Source: Agelas oroides
Lineage: Eukaryota > Porifera > Demospongiae > Agelasida > Agelasidae
Length of the DNA stretch: 64,000 nucleotides
Direction: 5' to 3'
Assembly: GCA_949130485.1 (NCBI GenBank)
Contig: OX422204.1
Location: 620,001 to 684,000 of the forward strand
The notes beneath the pieces were generated by a model. It was not told where the DNA came from. It did not search any database and saw nothing but the letters and a program-made list of their open reading frames with translations. Numbering within the stretch: the first letter of the stretch is position 1; the number at the start of each line of letters is the position of its first letter. Position numbers and translations under genes: made by a program. This document shows positions 22,428 through 33,917 of this stretch, in pieces.

Positions 22428-25130
22428 ATGAGAAAGGTTTGGTTGAACAGAGAAGACTTTGGGCTCTTCCACCAAGACATCACGCCCTTTGAGTACGAGT
22501 TCTTCAGGGCACACTCCGGCGCCTTCAAGCGCATGTGGCAGGAACAGGTAAGTTGTATGCCTGCTCGCCATCTTGACTACCACAAGTTCAGTGGGGAGGC
22601 CCTACACAGCTTGGCATAGTACACACCATTGTGTGCATCCTAGCTTCTCTCCCACTCATGGATGTTATTGTCTTATATCTGCAGTTAGATGGGAGGGGTG
22701 GGTTTTTCTGCCAGGTATTGCGACTCCCCTCGCCCTCTGTTCCTCACTATCCATCTTGGCTTGCACAACTTACAGTGCTTTAAAAAGCATGCCAGCTCTC
22801 TACTTTTTGGTAGAGGAGACTATTATATGTGTATATGTATCATTTTTGCCAGACCCGCAGGTTCTGGGGAGTATTTGTCAACACATTTGAACAGTTTATC
22901 TGGAAGTATGGCATCATGAAAGATTTCCCCATGAAGGTACGCCTGGCAGCCATAACATGATCAAGTACAGTGTACCCCATTACCCTGTTCTGCGCACACA
23001 CACACACACACACGCACGTATGCACGCGCACGCACACACACACACACACACACAGGCAGAAGACATACATGAGTATATAGATGAGATAATATTCTATATC
23101 CGTGATCAGTTTGTGGATGGAAAAGCATCCACAGCTAAAAATCTCATAATGGATTCTGTGATAGTAACTCAAAACAGGCACTGTATTGCAATGCTCGACA
23201 AAGCTTCTTATGGTGAGCAGTTGAGGGAGGGGGGGGGGGAGGGGAGGGAGGCAGGGAGGACAAGCAGTCGGGAGAGAGGAGAGGAGGGTGGGTAGGTAGA
23301 AGAAGTGAGAGAGGGGAACAGGATGATTCACGGGCGTGATGGGAATGTTCACTTGTTTATTTTTCCATTCCAGCACAAAATCCATTTTATATGAAGGAAA
23401 CGAGGTATAGTTCACATAGCCAGGACTAGGGTTAGGGTTAGCTAGGGCACTGTGTACACCCTCCATTGACTACGAGTTGCTTTCTTCAATAGGGAAATAT
23501 TTCGTCAACTGTTTGGTCCTCCAAATTCTAAGAGAACATTCATGAAAGTGAGGATAGTAGCTCAGATCTTGTTGACTGGGTTTACGTAACATGCATTGCA
23601 ACTGTCTATTTGTTATGCACATCCATGGTCATGTGACTGTCATGTGCCTCCTAACTCAGGTATTGTGTGGTCTTCCAGTATACATAAAATTTGCTGGCTC
23701 AGCGGTAATGCTACTTCGGAGGTGGCTAGATGCTGAGGACATCCCCTCAGAGGACGAGGATGGGAGAAACGAGTACTTTCGGTGAGGAAGTTGAAAGGAG
23801 GCGTGGCTACCCACGTTGATCTACTGTTGATCTCTCCCAGGAACATTCACTGTCGTGGAGGTCGGCGTTCTGAGGAACCTCTGAGTCTGGAGGTGGCACT
23901 TGCCCACTTTAAGGAGAAGGAGAGGGAGAAGAAGTTAGCTGTTGCGGCTTCCAGAATAGGAGAGCTGGTCAGTAGCAAGGAAGCCAAGAAGCCAAAACAC
24001 AGCAGCAGTGGTAAGTTGTAGTCTGTAAGGTGTTTACATGAGGATAGCCAGTGGCAATAAAGTTGGAGTTTGTCAAGCTGTGATTCCTTGCTTCCTACCA
24101 GGAACGAGTGGGAAAGAGGCCAGCATCAAGGTCAAGACTGACCAGGGGACCCAGACAGGGCCCGATGGTGCAGTCAGAGGGACAGTGAAAGAAGCCAAAA
24201 AGGACTTGCTGACGGCTGCCACTGGCAAAGACCCTGCGACGGGGGAGAAGTTTGAGAGTGTAGCTTGTGGCAGTGACTCTGAGCTACTCGGTGATGGGAA
24301 GGATAAGGAGGGCAAGAAAAAGAGGCGGAAGAAACACAAGTCAAAAACCGGAAGCTCTGTGGAGAGCAAGAAAGCTATGAAGGAAACTGGTACAGACACT
24401 TTTAATGAGGGAGAGAGCAAGGGAAGTGGAAATCCCCTGGACCCAGGTAAGGCTCTGCTTGTCTCTGAAGTTGGCAAAGGAGACAGCCAAGTGGACTCTG
24501 GGGGAGACAGGAGGATGACCTCTGAAGGAGGCAAGAAAGATGCCTGGGTGAACTCTGAGAAAGAAATGGGAAACAGCAAGATGGACAAGGGAGATGTTAA
24601 GGTGGACTCTGAGAGGGGCAAGGGAGTGGGCCCTGGAGGAGGTGAGGGCAAGGGGGAGGAGCCTGTTGCTAGGGACAGTGGTGATACCGAGATGACAGCT
24701 GCTGGGAGTGGAAAGAAGAAACTTCATGTGTGTGCTTGCTGTGGCCTGCCAGAGACGTTGGCCAAGACCTTCAAAAGATGTCAAAAGTAAGTAACTGTTG
24801 ATAGCTGGTTACCATATAAGGCAAGTCATTTGAGCTCACTGAAAGGAGGGTGTTGTGAAGTGTTCTCTCTCTCTCTCCAGGTGTCGAGGCAAGCCTAATC
24901 CCAAGTACTACTGCAGTCGGGAATGCCAAGGTACATTAGCAGTGTGTACGCATCTTGTAGTGCCATTGTTGGTTTTAATTAGGAGTTTAATTCACAGGGA
25001 TGTCCTCTACAAGACCTCTTAATATACATCCTTGTAGCCAGCCATCTGTATTTAAGCCCCACCCCCTCTCTGTCTTTTCGTTGCAGTGAAGCACTGGAAG
25101 ACGCACAAGGAGGACCACAAGGAGGACTGA
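22428..25130 (+). CDS. MYND zinc-finger protein with lysine-rich linker
   Basis: Ten exons: 22428-22547, 22853-22936, 23056-23212, 23374-23404, 23493-23547, 23660-23781, 23841-24010, 24102-24786, 24881-24930, 25087-25130; 505 residues. An in-frame ATG lies upstream at 22323. The N-terminal ~200 residues look alpha-helical and folded (FGLFHQDITPFEYEFFRAH; WGVFVNTFEQFIWKYGI; IHEYIDEIIFYIRDQF), but I cannot name the fold. A charged Lys/Glu/Ser linker (~240-455) with KKKRRKKHKSK, a possible nuclear signal, leads to a C-terminal MYND finger: CACCGLPETLAKTFKRCQKC, YYCSRECQ and HWKTHK. The usual last cysteine is replaced by His (KEDH). MYND fingers bind proline-rich partners, often transcription regulators. 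Nuclear role is inference. It follows the receptor by 260 bp. Confidence 0.85.
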
Positions 25131-25343
25131 AACTGATGCATCTGCTCATATTACTAGGATAACTCGCTGTTACCGGCTTGATTTAGCTATTGTACTGTGC
25201 ATTTACGTTTAGAAATATTAAACAAAGCTATACAACACATTTGGTTGCTATCAGTACCAAAACAATGACAAGTTAAAAAAAATAATTCCACTGCAGTTGG
25301 GGGGTAAAAGCCATTGAGAATCAATACAATGAGAATTATTGGG

Positions 25344-26208
25344 TCACGTCACAGCATTTGCAATCAGTACTGCAGTCTCCTTTTCACTGACAGTCACTCT
25401 CTCTTCCTCCACCTCCCTCCCCACTCCCTCCTCACTGTGTGCCAGAGACTGCCCGACTACCACCACCTATACATTATATTGTGATCAGTTCACCGACAAA
25501 AAGGCATGATCAAATATTGTACCTCAAATTTCCCCACTTTCTCCGACTCGGCTGAAGATGCTCTGGGTCTCACGGGACTCCCCACTTTCTCCGACTCGGC
25601 TGAAGATGCTCTGGGTCTCGTGGGACTATGAGAAAAGAGAAGGAAGATAGAATTGAATTTTGTAGATAAGGATTTATAGATGAAGTCAGTAAACTATTTT
25701 GTGCCTCTCTACCTGACTTGAAGATGGGAGTCATCCTCTGGTTCACCCTCGGATTCCTCCTCCTCTTCTTCATCCTCCTCGCTAAACACCAGACGACCAC
25801 TCCTGTTGGACGAGAGGGTGGTGAGTTGGGGGTGGGGTGTGGGTAAGGAGTGCTACATGTGCTTACTGCCTGATTTCGCCAGTGTTAATCTCTTCTTCGC
25901 TGTCTGAAGCCAGTCTGTTCGCTACCACTAATGAATCATCTTCCTCCTCCTCTTCATCAAAGATGGCAGAGTCGTTACGCAATGCCATGTTGTCAAACTC
26001 TGTCTTCAGGTGAGCGTCCTTGTACCTCCTGCAAGTGTGTGTGTGTGAGCCGCAAGCTAATCAGGTCTACAGCACCTCTGGGGCAGGCGCCAGGTGTGTG
26101 CATTCTCTCTCACCAGGATCGTTTTGGGGTAAAGTCAAATCTCTTATGCTTCAATTGTCTTCCTCTCCTCTGAGCACCCCTCTTGACTTTACCATAACAC
26201 TGCCCCAT
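25344..26208 (-). CDS. Small acidic protein with MG start, possibly AP1AR-like
   Basis: Five minus-strand exons: 26208-26114, 26028-25867, 25802-25713, 25625-25523, 25466-25344; 190 residues, phases close. It starts MGQCYGKVKRGAQRRG: Gly2 followed by Cys4 and basic residues is the pattern of an N-myristoylated, possibly palmitoylated membrane anchor. Then comes FTPKRSWRYKDAHLKTEFDN and long Glu/Asp runs. Exon 4 carries two tandem 16-residue copies of a RPRASSAESEKVG unit. The MGxC start plus a HLxxEFxN motif before an acidic stretch is reminiscent of AP1AR (gadkin), an AP-1/kinesin/Arp2/3 adaptor, but this is a memory-based hint only. No catalytic domain. Head to head with NOL9; convergent with the MYND gene, 213 bp between stops. 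Confidence 0.65.
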
Positions 26209-26421
26209 CTTGGGAGGAGAATACGCGCTGTTAGTATGACTGGCGCTCACCTCCGGCTCGGTGGTAGGACTTCACTACAGCATAGACCGATAGACGATGA
26301 TCCAGCCGGCTACATCGCTGCTCTACAGCAGGGGTCAAAGGACAACTTGCCTGCGCACTAATTAATCGGCTTCTAGTACTCTAATCTGTATTATAGTACC
26401 CGGTGCTTCCCCCCACGTGGA
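26209..26421. promoter_or_regulatory. Divergent promoter, small acidic protein / NOL9
   Basis: Only 213 bp separate the two start codons, so regulatory sequence must be shared. No TATA box seen; GC-moderate sequence with a TGCGCA half-site. Confidence 0.6.
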
Positions 26422-29400
26422 ATGGCGTCTCCAGGAGTTGGGCTGCTGCAGGCGGGATCTGCCGACCTGAGGCAGGAGGGAGCGTTCATCGCCGTGTTTC
26501 ACAGAGGATCAGTGAGTCTGTAGCAGATCATCTCCACAAATAAGTTATATTAACGAAGACTGTACCAGGACGGAGCCCAAGGGCTTCAGCAGTCTACCAG
26601 GTCCCCTTCGCCATTGCCTAGATTCGCCTGCTCCCGCAACCCCTCCTCCTCCCTCATCTCCCGTTCCCCTTCCCCTTCCCCTCCTTCCCCCCTCCCCTTT
26701 GCAGGCTCTTTGTTTCCAGGGACGTGTACAGCTCAGAGTCCTGGCTGGCCTCATCCACCTTAATGGTTTCATACTCAAACCCTCTCCTCCACTGTACCAC
26801 ACCCTCTATGCCCCCACCAATGAGAGCTTGCCTGTACTCACTGTAGTCGACCCACTAATGATGGACCAAGATTTTGACAGATATCTGAAGCCATTTCGGA
26901 GCCAGACCATTCTGTTTGTATCTGGTAGACAGCGAGGGAGGCCTTCTGAGAGTGGCTTATGTGTTGATCTGGGTCAGCCAGATGTAGACCAGCTGAATGC
27001 CCTGATGGCAGGCGGGAAATGGCAGGACGTGGCTGCTGTCGTAGTGCTCAAACCTCTAGAGAATGCCCTCACCCGGGCCCTGCTGGCATCTGGGAGCAAC
27101 ACACTGGTCGTGGTAAGCTGTCTACTCCGTTGAATGTGCTTTCTGATGCACTCAGTTACTGTTGGTTGTTTTGTGTTGTGTAGGCAAACCAAGTACTGAA
27201 AGGGTTCAGAACTGTAAGTCTTCTTATGAATCAGTAGACACTTACATGTTAGCCTCGTTCCCAGGCTCTCGTGCGTTTGGAAATTTCCATAAAATCTGCT
27301 CCGTTACACTTGTGCTAGACAGTTGTTTATTAATAACTTGCGCATGTTACAAGGTTATAGTGACTGTGTGGCTGGAGTGTGGAATTGTTGTGAGCCATTG
27401 CAGGTTCTGGTGGGTGGTGGCGGTCTGGTGCCCTTGCAACTTCCCCAGCTCTACCGGCGACTGGCCTGGGACATCATGGCTCAAGCCAGTGAGTTGTGCA
27501 AGGAGGGAGTGGTGACACTGTTAGTGTACACACACCTCAGACTGACGCGCCCTACACCACGTTTTCTTGTAGTAATTGAGTTATGATGTATGTTTGCCAC
27601 ATCTTGTTATGTGTTCTTTGGTCTGGATGGATCCACCTTGTCTGCAGATTGCAAAAGTCTTGCAACAAGCAAGCTGAACAGTGGAAAACCGCAATTGATT
27701 TACTGTGTTTGAAGGAGGGGCTTCATACGTAGTAAATCAATTGTGGTTTTCCACTGTTCAGTTTGGTCTGTGTGTCTGCATGCATTCGTCTACAGGTGTG
27801 GTGGTGGTGGTGTGTGGGAACGTGGGGACTGGCAAGTCAACACTTTGCAGATTTCTCATCAACTACATGTTAAACAGGTTCGCCTCCCCTGCTCATAGCT
27901 TGTCACACCTCCCCTGCTCATAGCTTACCACACCTCCCCTGCTCATAGATTCCCTGCTCATAGCTCCCCTGTTCATAGCTTGCCACACCTCCCCTGCTCA
28001 TAATTCGCCACACCTCCCCTGCTCATAGCTCCCCTGCTCAGAGCTCGCCACACCTCCCCTGCTCATAGCTTGCCACACCTCCCCTGCTCATAGCTCCCCT
28101 GCTCAGAGCTCGCCACACCTCCCCTGCTCAGAGCTCGCCACACCTCCCCTGCTCATAGCTTACCACACCTCCCCTGCTCATAGCTTACCACACCTCCCCT
28201 GCTCATAGCTCCCCTGCTCAGAGCTCCCCTGTTCATAGCTTGCCACACCTCCCCTGCTCATAGCTCGCCACACCTCCCCTGCTCATAGCTTACCACACCT
28301 CCCCTGCTCATAGCTCGCCACACCTCCCCTGCTCATACCCTAACCCTTGTTCACAGGTATGCTCAGGTTGCATTTCTGGAATGTGATGTAGGTCAGACAG
28401 AATTTACTGTGCCTGGTGTGCTCTCGCTACACACCCTGTCCTCCCCGGTGTTTGGCCCTTCGTACACCCACCAGCGAACATCAGAAAAGTGAGTTTTTTT
28501 TTTGCTGTCTGTACTCCTGTGTGAGGTAGTGAGGTGACCCCCCCCTCCCCCCCCTCCCCCCCCCCACACACACACAGGGCATACTACTATGGTGATAAAA
28601 CTCCCAAGGGAGACCCTGAGCTGTACATTCGCATGATTCGAAGTTTGTATACTCATTTTCAGAAGGTACTGAGAGCGAAGGACCCACAGGTTCCGCTGGT
28701 CATCAATACATGTGGATGGCTCCATGGTACGACAGCACACAGTGCACTTCAGACTGCAATAAAGTGGGTGATAGAATGGCTGTGTGTTGTCTCCCCCCCT
28801 CCTTCTGCCCTCCTTCCTCCTTCCTCCTCCCTCCTCCTCCCTCCCCCTCCCTCCCTACACAGACATGGGTGTGCAGCTGTTTCTAGACATTGTCCGCACA
28901 GCGAAGCCGACTCACATCATCCGCCTCCTGCCACCCTTTGTGCGGAGTGTAGACCATGTCCGCACCCTCCCACCCCTCACTGCAGAGTTCCTCAGCACCA
29001 CCCCAGGACTGCTTACGTGGCCAGAGCAGGCTTCTCCCCAACCTCCAGGAAAAGTCATTGAGCCTGGATTCGTCCAAGGTGAGAAGGGCCTGGCAACTCA
29101 GTCCTGCCCATATATGGTCTTGTTCCCAGTCCTGCCCATATATGGTCATGTTCCAGTCCTCTCCATACATGGTCATGTTTCGGTCCTGCCCATATAAGGT
29201 CATGTACCGAGTCTCTTATAGGAACAATGACCAAATGTGTCAGTTTCAAATCTCAGAACAAATGGAGCAAATCTTCCTCCCTCCCTCCCAGCCATGCATC
29301 CCACCACCTCCTCCTCCCTTCTGGTCAGCGACATCAGCGACTCTGATGTGGACAGTGAGGGAGAACTGTCCTCCAGTGAGGAGATGGCAAGTGGTGCTGA

Positions 29401-31173
29401 CTCCAGGTAGGTAGGAGGTGGCAGACAAGTGTCTGTTCCGTGTCTCGATATATGTCTTCATTGTTTCTCTGCCTTTACTGTATGTGTATATAGTGACTCT
29501 TCACTGACTGTGGATTCCAGTGGCTCAGGGGAGGTAGAGGATGAGAGGAGGGAGAAGGTGAGGAAGAAACGTCAGCGCAAGAGAAAACAACGTTGGTTGG
29601 TGAGAGCAGAGTTGGATCATGCTCATCGCAAGAGGCTGCGAAGAGGGAGGATGGTCCGTTTTCCCCAAGGGGAGCAGGGAAAGTGGGTGACGGTACTCTC
29701 CCACCAGATATGCACCCTCTCGTCCCAGTCCTTCCCAAACAAAGGGTGAGGGGGGACACCATCTTAAGGTCTCAGGGTAGCTGGGGAAGTTTAAGGAGAG
29801 AGGATCGTGTTGACTCATTTGTGGCACCCGCACAGGTCGAAGCTGATGCGTAAACTGGGCTTCATCTCCTACTTCAGTCCCCTGGTCTCCATGGCTCCAC
29901 AGCACTGTCGTCACTTCCTACAGTCTGTTCCTCCCCTCGAAGTACCCTGGAGTGATGTTGCAGTCCATGTGCTGCACACAAAGGTAAACGGTTGCTGCTG
30001 ACACACACCGCTTAGGGGACTGTAACTTTCTGATTGATCTCTCTCTCCTCTCTCTCCTAGGTTCCTGACAGTCACACGCTCTATGCCATGAATGGACGCT
30101 TTGTAGCTCTGGGCAGAGTGGATTCAGCAGAGGTATAATATGCTGCGGTCTGGGGGCTCAAATAGTTGCCAAGACCATAAGCCCCTGGAAAAGTTGGGTT
30201 CATGGATGGCAGCACTGAGTGATAGAGGTTAATACCGGAGAGGCGGCTAGGTGGTCAGGTGGTCTTGTTTGTTCAAATGGGTGCATGAAGGTCTGTCAAC
30301 TGTCAACTACCATGCAGGCAGACTACTGGGCGGCCAGGTGGTCTTGTTCAAATGATAAAAGTTGGGTGCATGAAGGTCTGTGAATGAGGGCAGTGGTCAA
30401 CTACCGTGCAGGGCGACTACTGTACAACTGTTGTGTATTGTCAGCTTGTGCAGGTGTGCCCGGATGTGATGAGATTTGTCAAGTCCAGAGCTCCCCTTAT
30501 AGAATTCCTCGGTCTAGGTAAGGATCCTTTTGTGTGTTGACACCATGCATAGCTCTGTCTGAGGTAGTGACTGTGTTCGAGTTACTGGTGAGCATGTGAT
30601 CGTGGAGTGCTCATGAGATAGTCTACTGTATTTCACTGTGCAGGTCTGCTGCGAGGAGTGGACCCAGGACGAAGGGTCTTCTACCTGTCCACACCAGAGG
30701 GTGCAGAGAGGCTCAACCAGGTCAATGTTCTTGTCGCTGGGAACACAGACCACCCAGACTTTATGATGGCTCCAACACAGGTATTATTGCACCTGTCAGC
30801 AGTTGCTAGAAGTTCTTTGAGTGGGACGATAGCTAGCTTGATCTGTGTACATGTGACACACATAGACCTTTCTTTTGCACTTTAGGACAAGGAGAAGAAA
30901 TGGCCTTACTACAGCAGAAACTTTCCAGCCTTGCCCGTTAGGGGCCTTGACTTGGACAGAATAGCTCTATCATTTTGCATTCTCCTCTGTCCTCCCCCCC
31001 CACCTCCCTCTCCACCACCACCACCCACCACCACCACCACATCATGTTTGTCCAGCCCCTCCCTCTCGGAAGTAATTGAGAGGGCGGGGCTGACAGCGGA
31101 AGTCGCACTCTGTTCAAACATAGATACTATACAGAAGTGTATAGTATCTATGGTTCAAAGTATAGCACCTTAG
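26422..31173 (+). CDS. NOL9: Polynucleotide 5'-hydroxyl kinase NOL9/Grc3
   Basis: Fifteen exons: 26422-26511, 26705-27112, 27184-27213, 27404-27488, 27796-27877, 28357-28488, 28578-28726, 28863-29078, 29292-29406, 29494-29745, 29836-29983, 30061-30132, 30454-30517, 30644-30780, 30886-31173; 755 residues (human about 700). The kinase core has the P-loop GNVGTGKST (exon 5), then ECDVGQTEFTVPGVLSL, FGPSYTHQRT and AYYYGDKTPKGDPELYI, and PLVINTCGWLHDMGVQL, all close to NOL9/Grc3. The C-terminal half keeps LGFISYFSPL, HTLYAMNGRFVALGRV and GLLRGVDPGRRVFYL. A Ser/Asp plus Lys/Arg-rich insert (exons 9-10) is a likely nucleolar signal. The enzyme phosphorylates 5'-OH RNA ends in ITS2 pre-rRNA processing with LAS1L. 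The last ~50 residues (polyproline, polythreonine) are unlike the family and the terminal exon end is less certain. Confidence 0.93.
27249..27270 (+). repeat. CTCGTTCCCAG-family core
   Basis: TTAGCCTCGTTCCCAGGCTC, one of about eleven copies of this core in the window, in NOL9 intron 3. No partner arm was identified. Confidence 0.45.
27674..27761. repeat. Long intronic hairpin, 31-bp arms
   Basis: Arms 27674-27704 and 27731-27761 are reverse complements with one mismatch around a 26-nt loop, in the NOL9 intron just before the P-loop exon. It could be a MITE of about 88 bp or the source of a structured RNA. Confidence 0.85.
27885..28345. repeat. ~25-bp minisatellite in NOL9 intron 5
   Basis: Units of CCACACCTCCCCTGCTCATAGCT with shorter variants fill almost the whole intron between the P-loop exon and the CDVGQTEF exon. 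Confidence 0.92.
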
Positions 31174-31324
31174 CGTTCTGAAATTCTGTGGTCAGTGTGG
31201 TGGAAACTGGCGTACTGAAGGTAAGTTTGAGTGAGGTTGGCAAAGATCGTGCTGACCAAAGGCTCCGAAAGCGATCAATTTGTTTATGTTCACATTTTCC
31301 ATCAAACGCTCACTCGTTATCTCC

Positions 31325-31454
31325 ATGGCGTCCAGGAACGAATTTGAAGATCCTGCGATGCCGCTGAAGCTCAAGTGGCGAAAGAAGAAGGCGAAGGAAG
31401 GGGATGGGGACAGCGCCAGTATCGCCAGCGGGGCGTCCTACCGCAGCCAGGAAG
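31325..31454 (+). CDS. First exon of an unidentified gene, cut by the assembly gap
   Basis: ATG at 31325 opens 43 codons ending at a donor after 31454 (phase 1). The peptide is charged: MASRNEFEDPAMPLKLKWRK, then KKAKEGDGDSASIASG and SYRSQE. An in-frame ATG lies upstream at 31280. It begins 151 bp after the NOL9 stop. The remaining exons must lie downstream; part of that region is a 200-N gap and I could not find a phase-compatible continuation. No family recognised. It might alternatively be a short uORF-type frame. Confidence 0.4.
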
Positions 31455-31580
31455 GTAGGCAGGGTCAGCTCGCGACCGGTGAAGCGTACTGTGCATTGTT
31501 GCTAGGGTAATTGGGTTGGTGGTCAACGAGCTGTTAAGAAAGCGTTTGTGGATGTATAGTAGTGAACTGTTGGCACGCTC

Positions 31581-31780
31581 NNNNNNNNNNNNNNNNNNNN
31601 NNNNNNNNNNNNNNNNNNNNNNNNNNNNNNNNNNNNNNNNNNNNNNNNNNNNNNNNNNNNNNNNNNNNNNNNNNNNNNNNNNNNNNNNNNNNNNNNNNNN
31701 NNNNNNNNNNNNNNNNNNNNNNNNNNNNNNNNNNNNNNNNNNNNNNNNNNNNNNNNNNNNNNNNNNNNNNNNNNNNNNNN
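31581..31780. other. Assembly gap of 200 N
   Basis: Exactly 200 unknown bases, followed by a (GT)n tract. The round size suggests a placeholder, probably at a collapsed simple repeat. Confidence 0.99.
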
Positions 31781-31809
31781 TGTGTGTGTGTGTGTGTGTG
31801 TGTGTGTAG

Positions 31810-32215
31810 CAGGGTTGTAGTAATTGAATTCTGGCATGGTTTTATTGATTACAATTACTTGAGCCTGAATCGTCAATTAATACCATTACAATTATCAAGG
31901 TTGCTTACAGTAACGATTACAATTACAGAAAAATGACAAAATTACATTGTTAAATTACAGGTCGAAGTAGTCATGAATTGGTTTTAATGTAAATATGCTG
32001 ACAAAGCATGCTCTTGCCACAGCATGTGGTCAGCTGAGTGTGGTGAGTGTGCCAGTATTGTAATTGAACTTGTAATTAGTATTTTACTATCCCCTGCAAA
32101 CAATTACATGCCTTCAGTTGTTGTGAAGTGAAATTACAATTACAAATTGCTGTGTTTGAAAACCTGTAATCATTATGTAGTCATTACACTTGGTTTTTCA
32201 ATTACTACGACCCTG
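31810..32215. mobile_element. hAT-type MITE, complete, with 8-bp target duplication
   Basis: 406-bp element with 19-bp terminal inverted repeats CAGGGTTGTAGTAATTGAA and CAGGGTCGTAGTAATTGAA (one mismatch), starting with CAGGG as in hAT transposons. It is flanked by identical 8-bp copies of GTGTGTAG (31802-31809 and 32216-32223), the hAT-size target duplication. The interior is AT-rich, full of AATTACA motifs, and has no coding capacity, so it is non-autonomous. Insertion was into a GT-rich tract beside the assembly gap. Confidence 0.9.
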
Positions 32216-33917
32216 GTGTGTAGTGGATGTGTGTGTAGTGCATGTGAATGCAGACAGACTCCAGACGTTAACTACTATGACTGCTAATTAATTAATTTGT
32301 TGCCATGGTATGGTGGCAGCTGTTGCATTAATTAGCAACAGTGCAAGACAAAAACCTAAAAAATGTAATTATAATTTTTTTGTATGGCTGTGAGTCAGTG
32401 TGGCAACCTGCAGCACAGACTGGAAGCTATCAGTAGACAATGCTAAGCTACCCTCGTTCCTTAGACCCCCCTTAGTTCCAGCTACTCAAGAACAATGATA
32501 TATAATAAGTTAAGATATTAGAAAAACATTAATCACTGGTCACTCTAATTTTAGCACAGTTTTACCAACTAAAAAGTGTGATCTTTGTTGAGTCTACGAT
32601 ACTGTTGTTGTGGCCCAGTACTGTAGTAGTATTGAACTAAATTAACCAATGAGGTTTGTAGCATTACTCTTGCACTGACAGGATATATGTGCTGTTGATG
32701 GCTGCAATAGGGGTGGCGTTGGGGCAAACAACGCTGGTGAATGTGAATGGTTCCATTGTCAGTTCATCAGTTGTAAGCCATCGGCCTTCTTGGGAATAGA
32801 TGACTGCATGAAGGAGGTATGGAGGTATACATTTTTATTTTAATATCAAAAATGTGTTGTTATATTTTCATAGCTCTACAAAACAATTTCTGACATAAGA
32901 AAGAGAAGGAAAAACTATCCTTGCACTCTCTCTCTCTCCCTTGCAGCAGGGGGAGAGAGAGAGACGGAATATCTGCTTGCACTCTCTCTCTCTCCCTTGC
33001 AGCAGGGGGAGAGAGAGAGACGGAATATCTGCTTGCAAAATCGCTGAACAGATTATGTTCCAGACATGACTCAAAATCCAATGCATGCACAAGTGTAACA
33101 TGCACAATGTTGAATATCTACTATAAAATCTCTGAGCATTTTTGAGGATGATGTTTGTAACAGACCCAAAAAATGTTCTGCACCAGTTGAAAACATGTCA
33201 GCTAGCTGCATGCAGTGGACCAACAAAGAACACGTCACACACAAAATGCATTACCTGCTAGCAGGAGAAAGAAAGTACAGTTGCAAACAAATCGCATCGC
33301 CATCGAGGTGCAAGTCGAACAGACGTTATCTCGAGCAAGAGACTGCAGGAAAGAGACCGGTTTTATGGTCATCCAAATGAAACCACTTGTGTATATAGTG
33401 ACACAGTGGTGGTATAGTTGGAGGTGTGTTAGCTGGTTGCAAGCCTGGACCTGCAGGGAGTGAGGAAGTGCATCGTGTGGCCAGCAGCACACAGTAGCTA
33501 ACATACATAATTTATACATATCTTAAAAATAAACATTGGCTCTATACATATATGCATTATCAATCTGCCAATTGTTTACAAACAAATTACATGTTTACCC
33601 CATGCAGCCCCCGAGCTGTAATTATAGTCATAATCATAGCTTGCATGCATTATTCTGTAATCTGACTTTGTTCATGCGAGCTATACCTCCAGATACCTTT
33701 GTGGCGTCTCTGTGCCGAGTTTACTACTTGCAGCTTGCGACAGCGAGCGAGAGGGGCGTATCCGCGCGTTAGCAACGCGTTAACATTTTCATCATTGAAT
33801 TTGTAATAACCTTTGACACAATTATCACTGATGGCTAATATTTCAAAAGATGATGAATTGTCACTGACAGAACTACTTGCTAACATTTCACAGGTGATGA
33901 ATTGGGTGAGAGTTTAG
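32216..33917. other. 1.7-kb stretch without a recognised gene
   Basis: Contains the right MITE flank, two perfect 56-bp units at 32920-33031 built around a CTCTCTCCC..GGGAGAGAG inverted repeat, and one degraded CCTCGTTCC core near 32452. A possible exon after the AG at about 32691 is open in more than one frame but none could be tied to a family or to the exon at 31325. Confidence 0.5.
32920..33031. repeat. Two tandem 56-bp units with internal inverted repeat
   Basis: Units start at 32920 and 32976 (CTTGCACTCTCTCTC). Each contains CTCTCTCTCCC followed by GGGGAGAGAGAGAG, able to fold into a hairpin. Confidence 0.85.

Noticed and set aside
32690-32830. Possible exon after the AG at about 32691, either Cys-rich or hydrophobic depending on frame
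   Set aside because: Two frames are open, neither fits phase 1 of the exon ending at 31454, and no family is recognised. Left as unresolved because the assembly gap may hide an intermediate exon.
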